From Thermoflexales bacterium (GTDB lineage: Bacteria > Chloroflexota > Anaerolineae > B4-G1): 36,711 nucleotides of DNA. The position numbers and the translations under genes are program-made. The DNA is taken from positions 1 through 36,711 of the forward strand of contig SKQX01000244.1 in NCBI GenBank assembly GCA_007118795.1. The letters are read 5' to 3'. Positions 1 to 7,853 of the stretch are shown here, in pieces (the first letter of the stretch is position 1; every line of letters begins with the position of its first letter). The notes below the pieces were generated by a model. That model was not told the origin of the DNA. It saw nothing but the letters and a program-made list of their open reading frames with translations, and searched no databases.

Positions 1-294
1 GCCCGCAAGGTGCATGGCGCGAACGCCGTGGCCCTGTTCTACCAGCCGGGATTCCGCAGCGCCTGGTACCAGGTGCAGAAGGGGGAGCAGTTGAACGAGC
101 CTGGGGACACCAACCCGTTTCCTCAGGCCTTCGTGTTCATCTCAGGGGAGGGGTGGGCGAGGATCGGAGAGAAGACACTTGCCGTTCGGGCCGGAGAGGC
201 CTACTTCGTCCCTCCCGGGTCTGATCACATCGTATGGACGGACGAGGAGGAGCCCGTGACGCTGCTCTGGCTGGCCTGGGGGGAAGGAGCTTGA
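1..294 (+). CDS. Cupin-domain protein, possibly 5'-truncated by the window edge
   Basis: The frame is open from base 1. The first possible start is GTG at 10, with no visible SD, so the real start may lie outside the window. The roughly 94 visible residues have the pattern of a single small cupin barrel. Motif 1-like glycines and prolines are followed by 'GEGWARIGEKTLAVRAGEAY' and 'FVPPGSDHIVW', the usual second half with its 'PPG..H' turn. Cupins of this type bind a metal or small ligand and act as sensors or small enzymes. Nothing here identifies a substrate. It ends 120 bases before a methyltransferase gene in the same direction. The family call is good; the function is open. Confidence 0.72.
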   Translation, partial: ARKVHGANAVALFYQPGFRSAWYQVQKGEQLNEPGDTNPFPQAFVFISGEGWARIGEKTLAVRAGEAYFVPPGSDHIVWTDEEEPVTLLWLAWGEGA

Positions 295-414
295 CCGGCA
301 CAGAGCGTAGGGTGCGGACCGGCTTGCCCGGGGCGCTTGGCTGACTTCCTTGATCTTGGGTGCCTGGGGGCGTCCGTGGACCAGTATCTGAAAGGTAGAC
401 CATGGGGGTAGTCG

Positions 415-942
415 ATGCTGAAACTCACCATCGCCCGCTTACTCTACGCGGTGAAGGGGCTGTTCGATGACCCCCTCGAGCTCTTCAAGGCTCTGGGCGT
501 GGAGGCCGATGACTGGATCCTGGAGGTGGGATGTGCCGTTGGCTATCACACCGTTCCTCTGGCGACGATCGCCAGCGAGGGCAGGATCTACGCTGTCGAT
601 ATCTGGGAAGAAGCCCTTGACCATCTGGAGACAAGGGCCGGTACAGCCCGCAACGTGGAGGTGATCCGCTGCAGTGCAGATACCCTAGAGTTTCCCCGGG
701 CACATTTCGACAAGATCGTCTGTTTCGATACTCTGCATGAGCTGTCAGATCCCGGGCGGGCGCTGGCGAAGTGGGCAACCTTCCTGAAGCAGGACGGGAG
801 GCTCCTCTACCGGGATCCAGCCGTACCCCCGGAGCGGATTCCATCGCTGTCAGAGGATCGGCTCCTTCCCTTGGAGATGGTGAGAGGGGTCGACGTGTTC
901 GTGGCGGCACTACCCGAATGGGCGCACGGAGACCATCCCTGA
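415..942 (+). CDS. Class I SAM-dependent methyltransferase (small, unknown substrate)
   Basis: The 175-residue protein has SAM-binding motif I 'LEVGCAVGYHT' at about residues 36-46. An acidic residue ends strand 2 ('IYAVDIWEEAL', about 58-68), then comes 'RCSADTLEFP' (motif II region) and 'FDKIVCFDTLHEL' (motif III/IV region). This is the normal Rossmann order of class I methyltransferases. The ATG at 415 is preceded by a GGGGG stretch at a suitable distance. The C-terminal end ('LPEWAHGDHP') does not look like the usual last beta strands, and the protein is somewhat short. The 3' end may therefore be truncated or frame-shifted. The substrate cannot be read from the sequence. Confidence 0.75.
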   Translation: MLKLTIARLLYAVKGLFDDPLELFKALGVEADDWILEVGCAVGYHTVPLATIASEGRIYAVDIWEEALDHLETRAGTARNVEVIRCSADTLEFPRAHFDKIVCFDTLHELSDPGRALAKWATFLKQDGRLLYRDPAVPPERIPSLSEDRLLPLEMVRGVDVFVAALPEWAHGDHP

Positions 943-1170
943 GGTAAGGCGCGAGCTTCTCTGACTGAGTATGAGATGAGAAGACGTGTCGTCTGAAGGG
1001 GATCCGGGAGTGCACAAGATGGCCGCAACCGCAGTGGCTGTCTGAACAGCGGTCAACCATGGGCCTGAGTAGAATGCGGTCCATCGTCTGGTGAGTGGCT
1101 CGCGCCAGGAATGCCCAGAGCGCGGGGGGGTCAGGCGAGATCGAGTGTGCCACAGGAAGGAGCTAGGGAT

Positions 1171-1237
1171 ATGGAGTACCGTTTGGGCAGGTCGGAGCTG
1201 CGGGTTTCCGTCGTTGGTCTGGGGACCTTGCTGCTAT
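1171..1237 (+). pseudogene. Relic of the 5' end of the aldo/keto reductase gene
   Basis: From the ATG at 1171 the translation begins 'MEYRLGRSELRVSVVGLGTL', almost the N-terminus of the intact aldo/keto reductase at 3051 with one codon missing. The nucleotide match also covers upstream DNA from about 1063, including the SD 'GGAAGGAGCTAGGGAT'. Similarity stops at about 1237, after some 22 codons, so no functional enzyme can be made. The break continues directly into DNA resembling the downstream receiver gene. Confidence 0.8.
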
Positions 1238-1318
1238 CACCGGTACCGTCATCGGCGCGTCGTCGCTCCTCAACTCACCAAGGACGGCTAACGTGCCGAG
1301 GTCTTCTATGGGGCAGAC
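1238..1318 (-). pseudogene. Relic of the receiver-domain (response regulator) gene, central part only
   Basis: Read on the minus strand, this stretch encodes 'LGELRSDDAPMTVPVI', matching 'LRELKSDAALMTVPVI' in the intact receiver protein at 4166-4543 (about residues 64-79). Weaker similarity continues through the phosphoacceptor region. The nucleotide match to 4311-4385 is clear. Only the middle of the domain remains, with no start or stop. It sits in the same relative orientation to the aldo/keto reductase relic as in the intact locus, but about 1.2 kb of intervening DNA is missing. Confidence 0.75.
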
Positions 1319-1334
1319 ACAACGGAGGCGTGGA

Positions 1335-1574
1335 ATGGACAAGCCGATGGATGAGTACCTCAAACCTGGCGCAGCGGCAGAGATCCTTGACCTGACCGCC
1401 GAGGCAATCCGGGTTCGGGCACGGCGCGGCGAGCTTTGGGCTGTCAAGCGTGCCAGTGTTTGCTGGCTAGAACGCGAGGCAGTACTGGAGCTTCAGCGCA
1501 AGGCGGTTGGCGAGAATTGCTTTTATCCGACACTCGGCGTCGAATCGAAAGGAGCGGACGATGCAACCGAATGA
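1335..1574 (+). CDS. Small helix-turn-helix / excisionase-like DNA-binding protein
   Basis: From the ATG at 1335 (SD GGAGG at 1324-1328) the protein has 79 residues. 'YLKPGAAAEILDLTAEAIRV' followed by 'RARRGELWAVKRASVCWLER' has the layout of MerR/excisionase-type helix-turn-helix domains. These have a helix pair choosing among DNA sites, then a short wing ending in a W-x-x-x-R-like segment. Such proteins are common in mobile elements and small regulatory modules, but no integrase is nearby. The stop overlaps the start of the following membrane protein by about 14 bases, suggesting coupled translation. A later ATG at 1347 is possible. The DNA-binding call is moderately secure; the target is unknown. 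Confidence 0.6.
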   Translation: MDKPMDEYLKPGAAAEILDLTAEAIRVRARRGELWAVKRASVCWLEREAVLELQRKAVGENCFYPTLGVESKGADDATE

Positions 1575-2154
1575 GACACAGAACCACAAAGAGCAGAAGG
1601 GGTTGCTCAAGCGGCCTGTCACGATCTGGAAACTGACGCTCCCAGCGTGGCTACTCTTGGTACTTGGGGGCGTTTTTCTCTGCGTGGGAATCTATGCCAT
1701 AGGCCCTGAGTCTCCTGATCTGCATGACGAAGCTGCCGATCCCGCTCCAGTGGATGCCCGGGTGCCGCCCCACACACCATCTCCCATGTTCGAGATCTTG
1801 CGTATCATAGAGGAGGCGTTAGGGGAGGTAGACAGTCACGCCAGAGTACAGACGATTGGTATGGAGGATGATGGGTGGATCAGCATTGAGTGGATCGTCG
1901 GTGACTACCCGAGGTTGATCCAACTCCAGCGCAAGGCCGAATCCGGGGTGAGATCTGTAGCTGAGGCACTCTGCGATGCGGGTTACTGCGATGGGTTGAC
2001 TATGCGCGGTCTCAACATGAACGATAGAAAGCAGGTCGTGATTGTAGAATTCTCCCCGGAAACACTCGCAGAGATCGACTGGATAACCTTGCAGACAGAG
2101 GATATCTACGACGTCGCAGATTCGGTGTGGTTGAACCCGGAGTTTCCGGACTGA
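1561..2154 (+). CDS. Single-pass membrane-anchored protein of unknown function
   Basis: ATG 1561 follows an AAAGGAG-type SD at 1548-1554, which decides the start over a longer in-frame reading. The 197-residue protein has a short basic cytoplasmic N-terminus and one hydrophobic segment at about residues 23-46 ('LLLVLGGVFLCVGIYAI'). A proline-rich linker and an acidic, mixed alpha/beta outer domain of about 130 residues follow. I do not recognise the domain. The segment 'GIYAIG' also occurs at the end of a membrane helix in the small protein at 18160-18396, probably by chance. It overlaps the HTH gene upstream and probably forms a two-gene unit with it, lying between the relic and the intact AKR locus. 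Confidence 0.6.
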   Translation: MQPNETQNHKEQKGLLKRPVTIWKLTLPAWLLLVLGGVFLCVGIYAIGPESPDLHDEAADPAPVDARVPPHTPSPMFEILRIIEEALGEVDSHARVQTIGMEDDGWISIEWIVGDYPRLIQLQRKAESGVRSVAEALCDAGYCDGLTMRGLNMNDRKQVVIVEFSPETLAEIDWITLQTEDIYDVADSVWLNPEFPD

Positions 2155-2950
2155 CGCTGCCGTTGCAACGTCTTTTCTCCCTGAACCTTTGGGCAGGAAC
2201 AACGAGCGCTCGATGTACGAAGACGGGCGGCGAGCGGCAGAGCTTGAAAAGTTGTTTGATTACCTGGACTAGGAAACGCGGTCCGTCGACTTAGCTTTGA
2301 TGCGCCTTGTAGCTGCACTGTGTGAGGGTCGAAAGACCTCCGCGTACGGGCTACGCACACGACCGGAGGCATAGTCGAGGCTGACGACCTACTCGAGCTG
2401 ACCGTTTGACCAGACGCTATCGACGGTTGGGAGTAGGAAGATGGCCATGCGCGTTGTGATCTGCGCGTGCGCTTCGGGTGACCACCGGGTCGAGGGAAGG
2501 CCGCAATCTCGACGGCCAACTAAGAATGTGTTGGCAGTCCGCGGAACGGCAAGACCATCAGGTCATCGCAGCACTCCCTTAGGACGACGGAGGGACAATC
2601 AACGCGGACATTCACCTACCACGTGAACCTACTGTGGCAGATGGCGGCAGATGGCTTGTTTGACGTGCTGGTGGTCCGAGAGGTCGACTGAATGTCGCGG
2701 AACCTGGGGAATCACCCGGTCGTAGGAGGTCGCGCGCGGCGCAAACTTGCTATGTCGGTCTTCGCTCGGAAGTTCGCAGTGAAGGGAGGGTGCACTGAAT
2801 GAGCGAAGCGGGGCCGCTGAGCATTCGTGTCGGTGATCGCGTAGGGGGCTGAGAGAGGGCGAAGGCCTGGCTATGGGTTGCGGCGATTGGAGGACTTGGT
2901 AGTTCCCTCGGGGGTGCGCGTACCCAGGCAGCTGGTCAGAAACCGAGTAC
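2155..2950. other. Gene-poor stretch, probably decayed DNA
   Basis: About 800 bases carry no reading frame with protein-like composition, SD or recognisable domain. Frames on both strands are broken by stops. The only oddities are a 10-bp tandem duplication (GGCAGATGGC twice, 2636-2655) and very short AT-richer pieces. The last part (from about 2940) is the upstream region shared with the relic at 1063-1170. I see no promoter I would defend. Confidence 0.5.
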
Positions 2951-3050
2951 AGTAGGATCGATCCTCTGGCGAGTGGCCCGCGCCAGGAATGCGCAGAGCG
3001 CGCAGGGGAAGAAGGCGACAGCGGCTATGCCGCAGGAAGGAGCTAGGGAT

Positions 3051-4169
3051 ATGGAGTACCGCCGTCTAGGAGACTCGGAGCTGCGGGTGTCCGTCGTTGG
3101 TCTGGGGACCTTGGCTCTCGGTGGGCGAAGCTACCGGGCGGTGAGCGAGGAGATGGCCCTCGCCACCGTCCAGCGAACCGTCGACCTGGGCATCAACTTC
3201 ATCGATACGTCCGATAACTACGGGTTCGGTCGGGCCGAGGTCCTCATCGGGCAGGCGATTCGGGGACGGAGAGACGACGTCCTTATCGCGACGAAGGGGG
3301 GGACGCCGTGGGATAAGGAGGGTCGAACCGCCATCGACTGCAGCGCCGCCGCCATCACGGAGGGGGTCGACGCGAGCCTGCGTCGGCTGGGTACCGACTG
3401 GATCGACCTTTACCAGATCCACGTTCCCGATCCTGAGACCCCGTACGAGGAGACCGTCGGGGCCCTGGAGCGGCTCAAGGAGGCTGGGAAGATCCGCTAT
3501 GCCGGACTATCCAACTTCTGGGTCGAGGAGCTGGATGCGTGGCTTGCCGCCGATGGTGTCGTCTCCAACCAGATGCCCTACAATTTCCTCCATCGGGACA
3601 TTGAGGCTGAGCTTCTTCCGTACTGCCGTCAGCGCAGCGTCGGGGTCATTGCCTACACACCGCTGCTGATGGGGGTGTTCGCGGGGAGGATCTCGCCGGA
3701 GACGGTCTTTGCGGAAGGCGATCACCGCGCATCCTACCCTCAGTTTCAAGGGCGCCCGTTGCGTGATTCGCTGGCCCTGGTGGCTCGTCTTCAGTCCCTG
3801 GCAGCGGACACGGGGCTTACGATGGCCCAGCTGGCCCTATCCTGGGTGGTATCCAGGCCAGGGATCACCTGTGCCATCCCCGGTGCCACGAGTCCCGAAC
3901 AGGTCGAGGAGAACGCTGTAGCCGGCGAGCGGTCATTGGCCGCGGACTTGATGGAGCGGATCGATCGGCTCCTGGCTGATACACAGGTGGAGACTCCCAG
4001 AACCATCCCGATGAAGGTTGTGGAAATCAAGGAGCCGGCGGGCAGACGGCTTGGCATCATGGAGATCGGCTTGAAGGTGCCTGTGCCGTCCGACACCAGA
4101 GCCGGGGACGTCGTTGAGATGGATATCGTCACCGGCCAGGTGAGTGAGTGGGTAGGGGAGGCAAACTAA
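3051..4169 (+). CDS. Aldo/keto reductase with C-terminal extension
   Basis: ATG 3051 is preceded by AAGGAG (3037-3042), so the longer frame from 2973 is not the start. The 372-residue protein carries the AKR catalytic tetrad: Asp52 and Tyr57 in 'IDTSDNYG', Lys82 in 'IATKGG' and His124 in 'YQIHVPDP'. The NADPH-binding end 'AIPGATSPEQVEENA' follows. These enzymes reduce aldehydes and ketones with NADPH in the cytoplasm. About 60 residues beyond the barrel ('RTIPMKVVEIKEPAGRRLGI' onward) are not typical and may form a small extra beta domain. The 3' end overlaps the end of the convergent receiver gene by 4 bases. Part of this gene is duplicated as a relic at 1171-1237. The substrate is unknown. 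Confidence 0.88.
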   Translation: MEYRRLGDSELRVSVVGLGTLALGGRSYRAVSEEMALATVQRTVDLGINFIDTSDNYGFGRAEVLIGQAIRGRRDDVLIATKGGTPWDKEGRTAIDCSAAAITEGVDASLRRLGTDWIDLYQIHVPDPETPYEETVGALERLKEAGKIRYAGLSNFWVEELDAWLAADGVVSNQMPYNFLHRDIEAELLPYCRQRSVGVIAYTPLLMGVFAGRISPETVFAEGDHRASYPQFQGRPLRDSLALVARLQSLAADTGLTMAQLALSWVVSRPGITCAIPGATSPEQVEENAVAGERSLAADLMERIDRLLADTQVETPRTIPMKVVEIKEPAGRRLGIMEIGLKVPVPSDTRAGDVVEMDIVTGQVSEWVGEAN

Positions 4170-4543
4170 GTAGTATCGTCTGGTTCAGCCGGCCGGTGTA
4201 GCTCTCGAATCGTGGCCATCAACTCCGATGGGCGGAAGGGCTTGAGGAAGAATGCGTCAGCGCCGGCGGCCATACATTCAGGGCCTCTATCCATACCTGA
4301 GGTCATGATCACCGGCACCGTCATCAGGGCCGCGTCGCTCTTCAACTCGCGCAGGACGTCCACCGTGTCCACGTCTCCGATGTGGATGTCCATCAGCACC
4401 AATGCTGGGCGCTTTCGACGCACGGTGGTGACGATCTGGTCGGGCTGGGTCACGGCCACCGACCCATAACCCTCCAGCCTCAGCATCGTCTCAAGGAGCT
4501 GCGTGAAGGTCTCATCGTCATCGACAACAACAATGGTCTCCAT
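4166..4543 (-). CDS. Stand-alone response-regulator receiver protein
   Basis: The 125-residue protein is a CheY-like receiver without an output domain. The acidic pocket is Asp8-Asp10 ('VVVDDDE'), the phosphoacceptor Asp52 ('LMDIHIG'), the switch Thr81 ('MTSG') and the conserved Lys101 ('FLKPF'). It would be phosphorylated by a histidine kinase and signal through protein contacts. The ATG lies 2 nt after the stop of the Lon gene, so the two are almost certainly co-transcribed and perhaps translationally coupled. No cognate kinase is adjacent; the nearest is the soluble kinase at 20275-21834. The gene end overlaps the AKR end by 4 bases. A relic of its middle part lies at 1238-1318. Confidence 0.88.
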   Translation of the reverse strand: METIVVVDDDETFTQLLETMLRLEGYGSVAVTQPDQIVTTVRRKRPALVLMDIHIGDVDTVDVLRELKSDAALMTVPVIMTSGMDRGPECMAAGADAFFLKPFRPSELMATIRELHRPAEPDDTT

Positions 4544-4545
4544 CG

Positions 4546-7038
4546 TCAGGCGGCTTCTCTCTCAAAGGCGCACGCCGGCTCGAGGGCAACGTCAAATACC
4601 TCGTCGATCCGCTCCACCAGCAGAATCTCCAGCTCGTCAAGAACCTCTTCCGGAACGTCCTCGAGGTCTTTTTCATTCTGTAAAGGCAGGATCACGGTCC
4701 CCAGTCCCGCACGATGAGCCGTCAAGACCTTCATCTTCACCCCGCCTACGGGCAGGACCTGTCCGCGAAGCGTGATCTCGCCCGTCATCCCCACGTCCCC
4801 GCGCACCCGGCGATCACTCAACAGCGATGCCAGCGCAGTGGCAATGGTGACGCCGGCTGAGGGCCCGTCCTTGGGGATGGCACCCTTGGGGACGTGGACG
4901 TGGATATCTATCTTGGAGAAGATGTCCTCCGGGATTCCCAGATCCTGTGCCTTGGACCGGATGTAGCTTAGAGCAGCCTGGGCCGATTCCCTCATCACGT
5001 CTCCAAGCTGGCCCGTCACCGTGAATCCCTTGTCGCCTGCCATCTTTGTCGCCTCACAGAACAGAAGATCCCCTCCCGCGACGGTGACGCCGAGCCCTGT
5101 GGCGACCCCAGGGACCTGGGTGCGCATCGCTGTGTCCGGGAAGTACCGCCGCCGGCCGATGAAGTCCGACAGGTTGTCCGACGTCACCTCCACCGCCTCC
5201 GTCTCGCCCTCTGCTACGCGAGTCACCACCTTGCGGCATACCTTGCCGATCTCGCGCTCGAGATTCCGGACACCAGCCTCGCGGGTGTAGTCCCGGATGA
5301 TCTTGCGCAGGGCCTCTTCCTCAAAACTCAGCTCGTGGGCCCACAGCCCGTTCTCGCGCAGTTGGCGCGGGATGAGATAGCCCTGCGCAATGCGCACCTT
5401 CTCCGTTTCGGTATAGCCCGAGAGCCTCAGAATCTCCATGCGGTCGCGGAGGGGCTCTGGAATGGGCTCGAGGAGGTTCGCCGTGGTGATGAACATCACG
5501 CGGGAGAGGTCAAAGGGTACGTCGAGATAATGGTCCCTGAACTCGGAATTCTGCTCGGGATCCAAGACTTCGAGCAGGGCCGAGGCTGGGTCTCCTCGGA
5601 AATCCTTTCCCAGCTTGTCGACTTCGTCGATCATGAACACAGGATTCTTCGAGCCAACTCGGCGCAGCGCCTGAACGACGCGCCCGGGCAGCGCACCGAT
5701 GTAGGTGCGCCGATGCCCGCGAATCTCGGCTTCGTCGCGCACGCCGCCCAGCGATTGCCTGATGAACCTCCGGCCCAGCGCGCGAGCGATGGACTGACCA
5801 AGGCTCGTCTTCCCCGTACCCGGCGGGCCCACGAAGCAGAGGATCACACCCTCTCGCTCTCGCCGGATATAGTCCTCCGGCTCTCGGGCCTCCAGCTCTT
5901 CCTTTCTTTCCTCCCGTAGCTTCCTGACCGCAAGAAACTCGAGAATGCGCTCCTTGATGTCCTCAAGGTCGTAATGGTCCTCGTCCAGGACGCCCCGTGC
6001 GTGTGCGATGTTCAGGTTGTCCTCCGTTTCAACGTCCCAAGGAAGGCTAGTCAACCAGTCCAGGTAGGTGCGGATCACACCGTACTCCGGTGAAGCCGAT
6101 GGTACCTTGGTAAGCCGGTCCAGTTCACGCCGGGCTTCCTGTTCCGCTTCCTCCGGCATAGAGAGCTCATCGAGTTTGCTGCGGAACTCCTCCGCCTCCA
6201 TCTGTTCGTCGCCCTCGCCCAGCTCTCGTTGGATGGCCTTCTGCTGTTCCCGGAGGAAGTACTCACGCTGCCTCTGTTGCATCTCGGATTGCGCTTCGCT
6301 CTTGATCTTGCGGCCCAGCTCGAGGACCTCAACCTCCTGCGCCATCATGTTGAGCAGGCGGTGCATCTTGTCCCCCAGATGGTCCATCTCGAGGATCTCC
6401 TGGGCTTCCTCCAGCTCGCTATCGATGTGATTAGCGATGGCGTAGGTGGTCTGGAGGGGGTCTTCTATCTCCGCTAGCATCTCGCCCATCTCCTCGGGAA
6501 TGCCGGGCGATAGGTCGATCAGACGGCGGAAGTGCTGCAGCATGCCACGGCGGAGCGCCTCCGTCTGAATCGTTGGCTCCGTCGTCTCGGGGATCACCTC
6601 GACTCTAGCTAGGAAGTACGGTGACTCCTGGACGAATTCCTCGACCCGAATGCGGACCAGCCCCTGCACAATCAGGGTCAGGGTTCCGTCGGGGGCTTTG
6701 GCCAGGCGGTGAACCGCCGCAGCGGTCCCGACACGGTACACCTGGTCCGGAGTAGGTGTCTCAATCTCCGGATCATGGCTTGCCACGAGCCCGATGATGT
6801 TGCTATCAGCCACGGCGTCATCGACGAGCTGCACAGAGCGGGGCTGTCCCACTCGGATCGGGACCGCGGTCATCGGGTAGATGACGAGACCCCTCAGGGG
6901 CAGGATCGGGAGCGTCGATGGGACCTCCAGGTGGTAGCCGTCGGCCCCCTCCCGGATAGAGGTGCTGAGCTCGTTCATGATCATAGGGTTGATGAGGGGG
7001 TTCAGCAAGTCACTCGCTCTATTGATGGTTTCAGACAT
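4546..7038 (-). CDS. lon: ATP-dependent protease Lon (LonA type)
   Basis: The 830-residue protein has the full LonA order. An N-terminal substrate-binding LON domain lies at about residues 40-235 and a coiled-coil helical part at about 235-350. The AAA+ module has Walker A 'GPPGTGKT' (404-411) and Walker B 'VFMIDEVDK' (467-475). The protease domain has Ser727 in 'KDGPSAG' and Lys770 in 'VGGVKMK', with the normal 43-residue spacing. It degrades misfolded and regulatory proteins in the cytoplasm using ATP. The start ATG at 7038 has only a distant AAAGGA as SD. It is the first gene of a Lon-receiver unit. A promoter candidate lies at 7341-7313, giving a long (about 270 nt) leader. Confidence 0.95.
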   Translation of the reverse strand: MSETINRASDLLNPLINPMIMNELSTSIREGADGYHLEVPSTLPILPLRGLVIYPMTAVPIRVGQPRSVQLVDDAVADSNIIGLVASHDPEIETPTPDQVYRVGTAAAVHRLAKAPDGTLTLIVQGLVRIRVEEFVQESPYFLARVEVIPETTEPTIQTEALRRGMLQHFRRLIDLSPGIPEEMGEMLAEIEDPLQTTYAIANHIDSELEEAQEILEMDHLGDKMHRLLNMMAQEVEVLELGRKIKSEAQSEMQQRQREYFLREQQKAIQRELGEGDEQMEAEEFRSKLDELSMPEEAEQEARRELDRLTKVPSASPEYGVIRTYLDWLTSLPWDVETEDNLNIAHARGVLDEDHYDLEDIKERILEFLAVRKLREERKEELEAREPEDYIRREREGVILCFVGPPGTGKTSLGQSIARALGRRFIRQSLGGVRDEAEIRGHRRTYIGALPGRVVQALRRVGSKNPVFMIDEVDKLGKDFRGDPASALLEVLDPEQNSEFRDHYLDVPFDLSRVMFITTANLLEPIPEPLRDRMEILRLSGYTETEKVRIAQGYLIPRQLRENGLWAHELSFEEEALRKIIRDYTREAGVRNLEREIGKVCRKVVTRVAEGETEAVEVTSDNLSDFIGRRRYFPDTAMRTQVPGVATGLGVTVAGGDLLFCEATKMAGDKGFTVTGQLGDVMRESAQAALSYIRSKAQDLGIPEDIFSKIDIHVHVPKGAIPKDGPSAGVTIATALASLLSDRRVRGDVGMTGEITLRGQVLPVGGVKMKVLTAHRAGLGTVILPLQNEKDLEDVPEEVLDELEILLVERIDEVFDVALEPACAFEREAA

Positions 7039-7512
7039 TCGTCCCAGCCGTCCTTTGGATTCTAGCTTTCACGATCTCAATGCGAGCCAACAGCGATTGG
7101 GAGCGATCCTCGCCCTGTGTGGGGCCACGTATTCGATCTACAGCGTGCGCACCGATGGATTCCCAGGCGTTCTGCTTCCGCACGATGAGGATGCTCCTGG
7201 CGAGACCTGGGTGGGGCCGCCCTCGATATCGCGGCGATTCTCGTGCCGTTACCGGTGTGTCCGGACCGTTCCAGTGCCGACACATTGGTTGGCGGTGCCA
7301 GGCCTAAAGAGTATTCTACCATGGGTATCCTCTCGCTTCAACCAGCCCAGGACTCATCATTCTTCTGTGGCCAACCTGACCGGCACTTGGGAGCGCAGCA
7401 TAATGGCCCGAATCAGCTTGAGAAAGCGTCGCATTCGGTCTTCCGATGTCTTGACCAAGGTCCCGGTCACCGCAATGGCGAGAATGATAAACCCTTATCA
7501 CCCAGCGGATGC
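7039..7512. other. Lon upstream region
   Basis: This stretch is the long leader and promoter region of lon on the minus strand. Frames in it look non-coding: arginine- and serine-rich, with no SD and no domain. Apart from the promoter candidate at 7313-7341, I see no heat-shock operator such as a CIRCE inverted repeat. Confidence 0.45.
7313..7341 (-). promoter_or_regulatory. Candidate sigma-A promoter for lon
   Basis: On the minus strand TTGAAG (7341-7336) and TAGAAT (7318-7313) are separated by 17 bp. Transcription would begin near 7306, about 270 nt before the lon start. Confidence 0.5.
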
Positions 7513-7515
7513 CCC

Positions 7516-7544
7516 TTGATCTTCTGTCCGTTCCGAGGTATTAT
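7516..7544 (+). promoter_or_regulatory. Candidate sigma-A promoter for a small RNA
   Basis: TTGATC (7516-7521) and TATTAT (7539-7544) are 17 bp apart on the plus strand. No plus-strand gene follows before the oppositely oriented rpmB, so the product would be a non-coding RNA. The same bases read on the minus strand contain TATAAT (7545-7540), but without a matching -35. Confidence 0.45.
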
Positions 7545-7545
7545 A

Positions 7546-7690
7546 GGCGCTCGGGCGCGATCAGCGGTTGGTTCGTTCGGTCTCTGGAGGCCGTAGCCGA
7601 GATAGGCTTCGAGGCGAGTGCCCGAGGCCGCGTGCCCGGGAGGAGAGGACGGACCAGGGCTTAACGGAACGAGACATACCCCCTGGAAAT
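7546..7690 (+). ncRNA. Candidate structured non-coding RNA, family not identified
   Basis: Directly after the promoter-like site, the DNA is GC-rich and strongly self-complementary. CTCGGGCGC (7550-7558) can pair with GTGCCCGAG (7618-7626), enclosing a smaller TCTC...GGC-CGTA-GCC-GAGA hairpin. Further on, CCAGGG and CCCTGG can close another stem. No protein-like frame covers it. I compared it by eye with RNase P RNA, tmRNA, SRP RNA and 6S RNA and did not find their diagnostic sequences. The 3' end is uncertain because no clear terminator with a T-run follows. The strand is inferred from the promoter. Confidence 0.3.
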
Positions 7691-7790
7691 GAGACGAATA
7701 GTACAGTATAGTAAGGACGCTGCACTCTTTGAGAAAGATACTCTCTCAGTTTACGAGTTGGCCAATAGACGCACTTCGCACATCTGGCAA

Positions 7791-7810
7791 CGGTACGGAC
7801 AAGGGTACCG
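7791..7810 (-). terminator. Weak hairpin downstream of rpmB
   Basis: CGGTAC (7791-7796) and GTACCG (7805-7810) form a 6-bp stem 44 bases after the rpmB stop. There is no T-run, so termination is only a possibility. Confidence 0.25.
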
Positions 7811-7853
7811 AAGGACCTCTGCCTCGAGCAGCACTTACATTACCGGATCCCGC

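Noticed and set aside
485..1153. 222-aa minus-strand frame opposite the methyltransferase
   Set aside because: It is the shadow of the methyltransferase gene on the other strand; Arg/Ser/Pro-rich with no SD or domain.
2106..2519. 137-aa minus-strand frame
   Set aside because: Low-complexity Ser/Arg/Thr composition, overlaps the end of the membrane protein gene, no SD.
2973..3050. Extended N-terminus of the aldo/keto reductase
   Set aside because: The SD at 3037 is correctly spaced for ATG 3051, and the family N-terminus begins there.
7546..7690. RNase P RNA, tmRNA, SRP RNA or 6S RNA
   Set aside because: The conserved sequences of the first three were not found. A short resemblance to part of 6S RNA (GCGGTTGGT...TCGGTC) was too small to name it.
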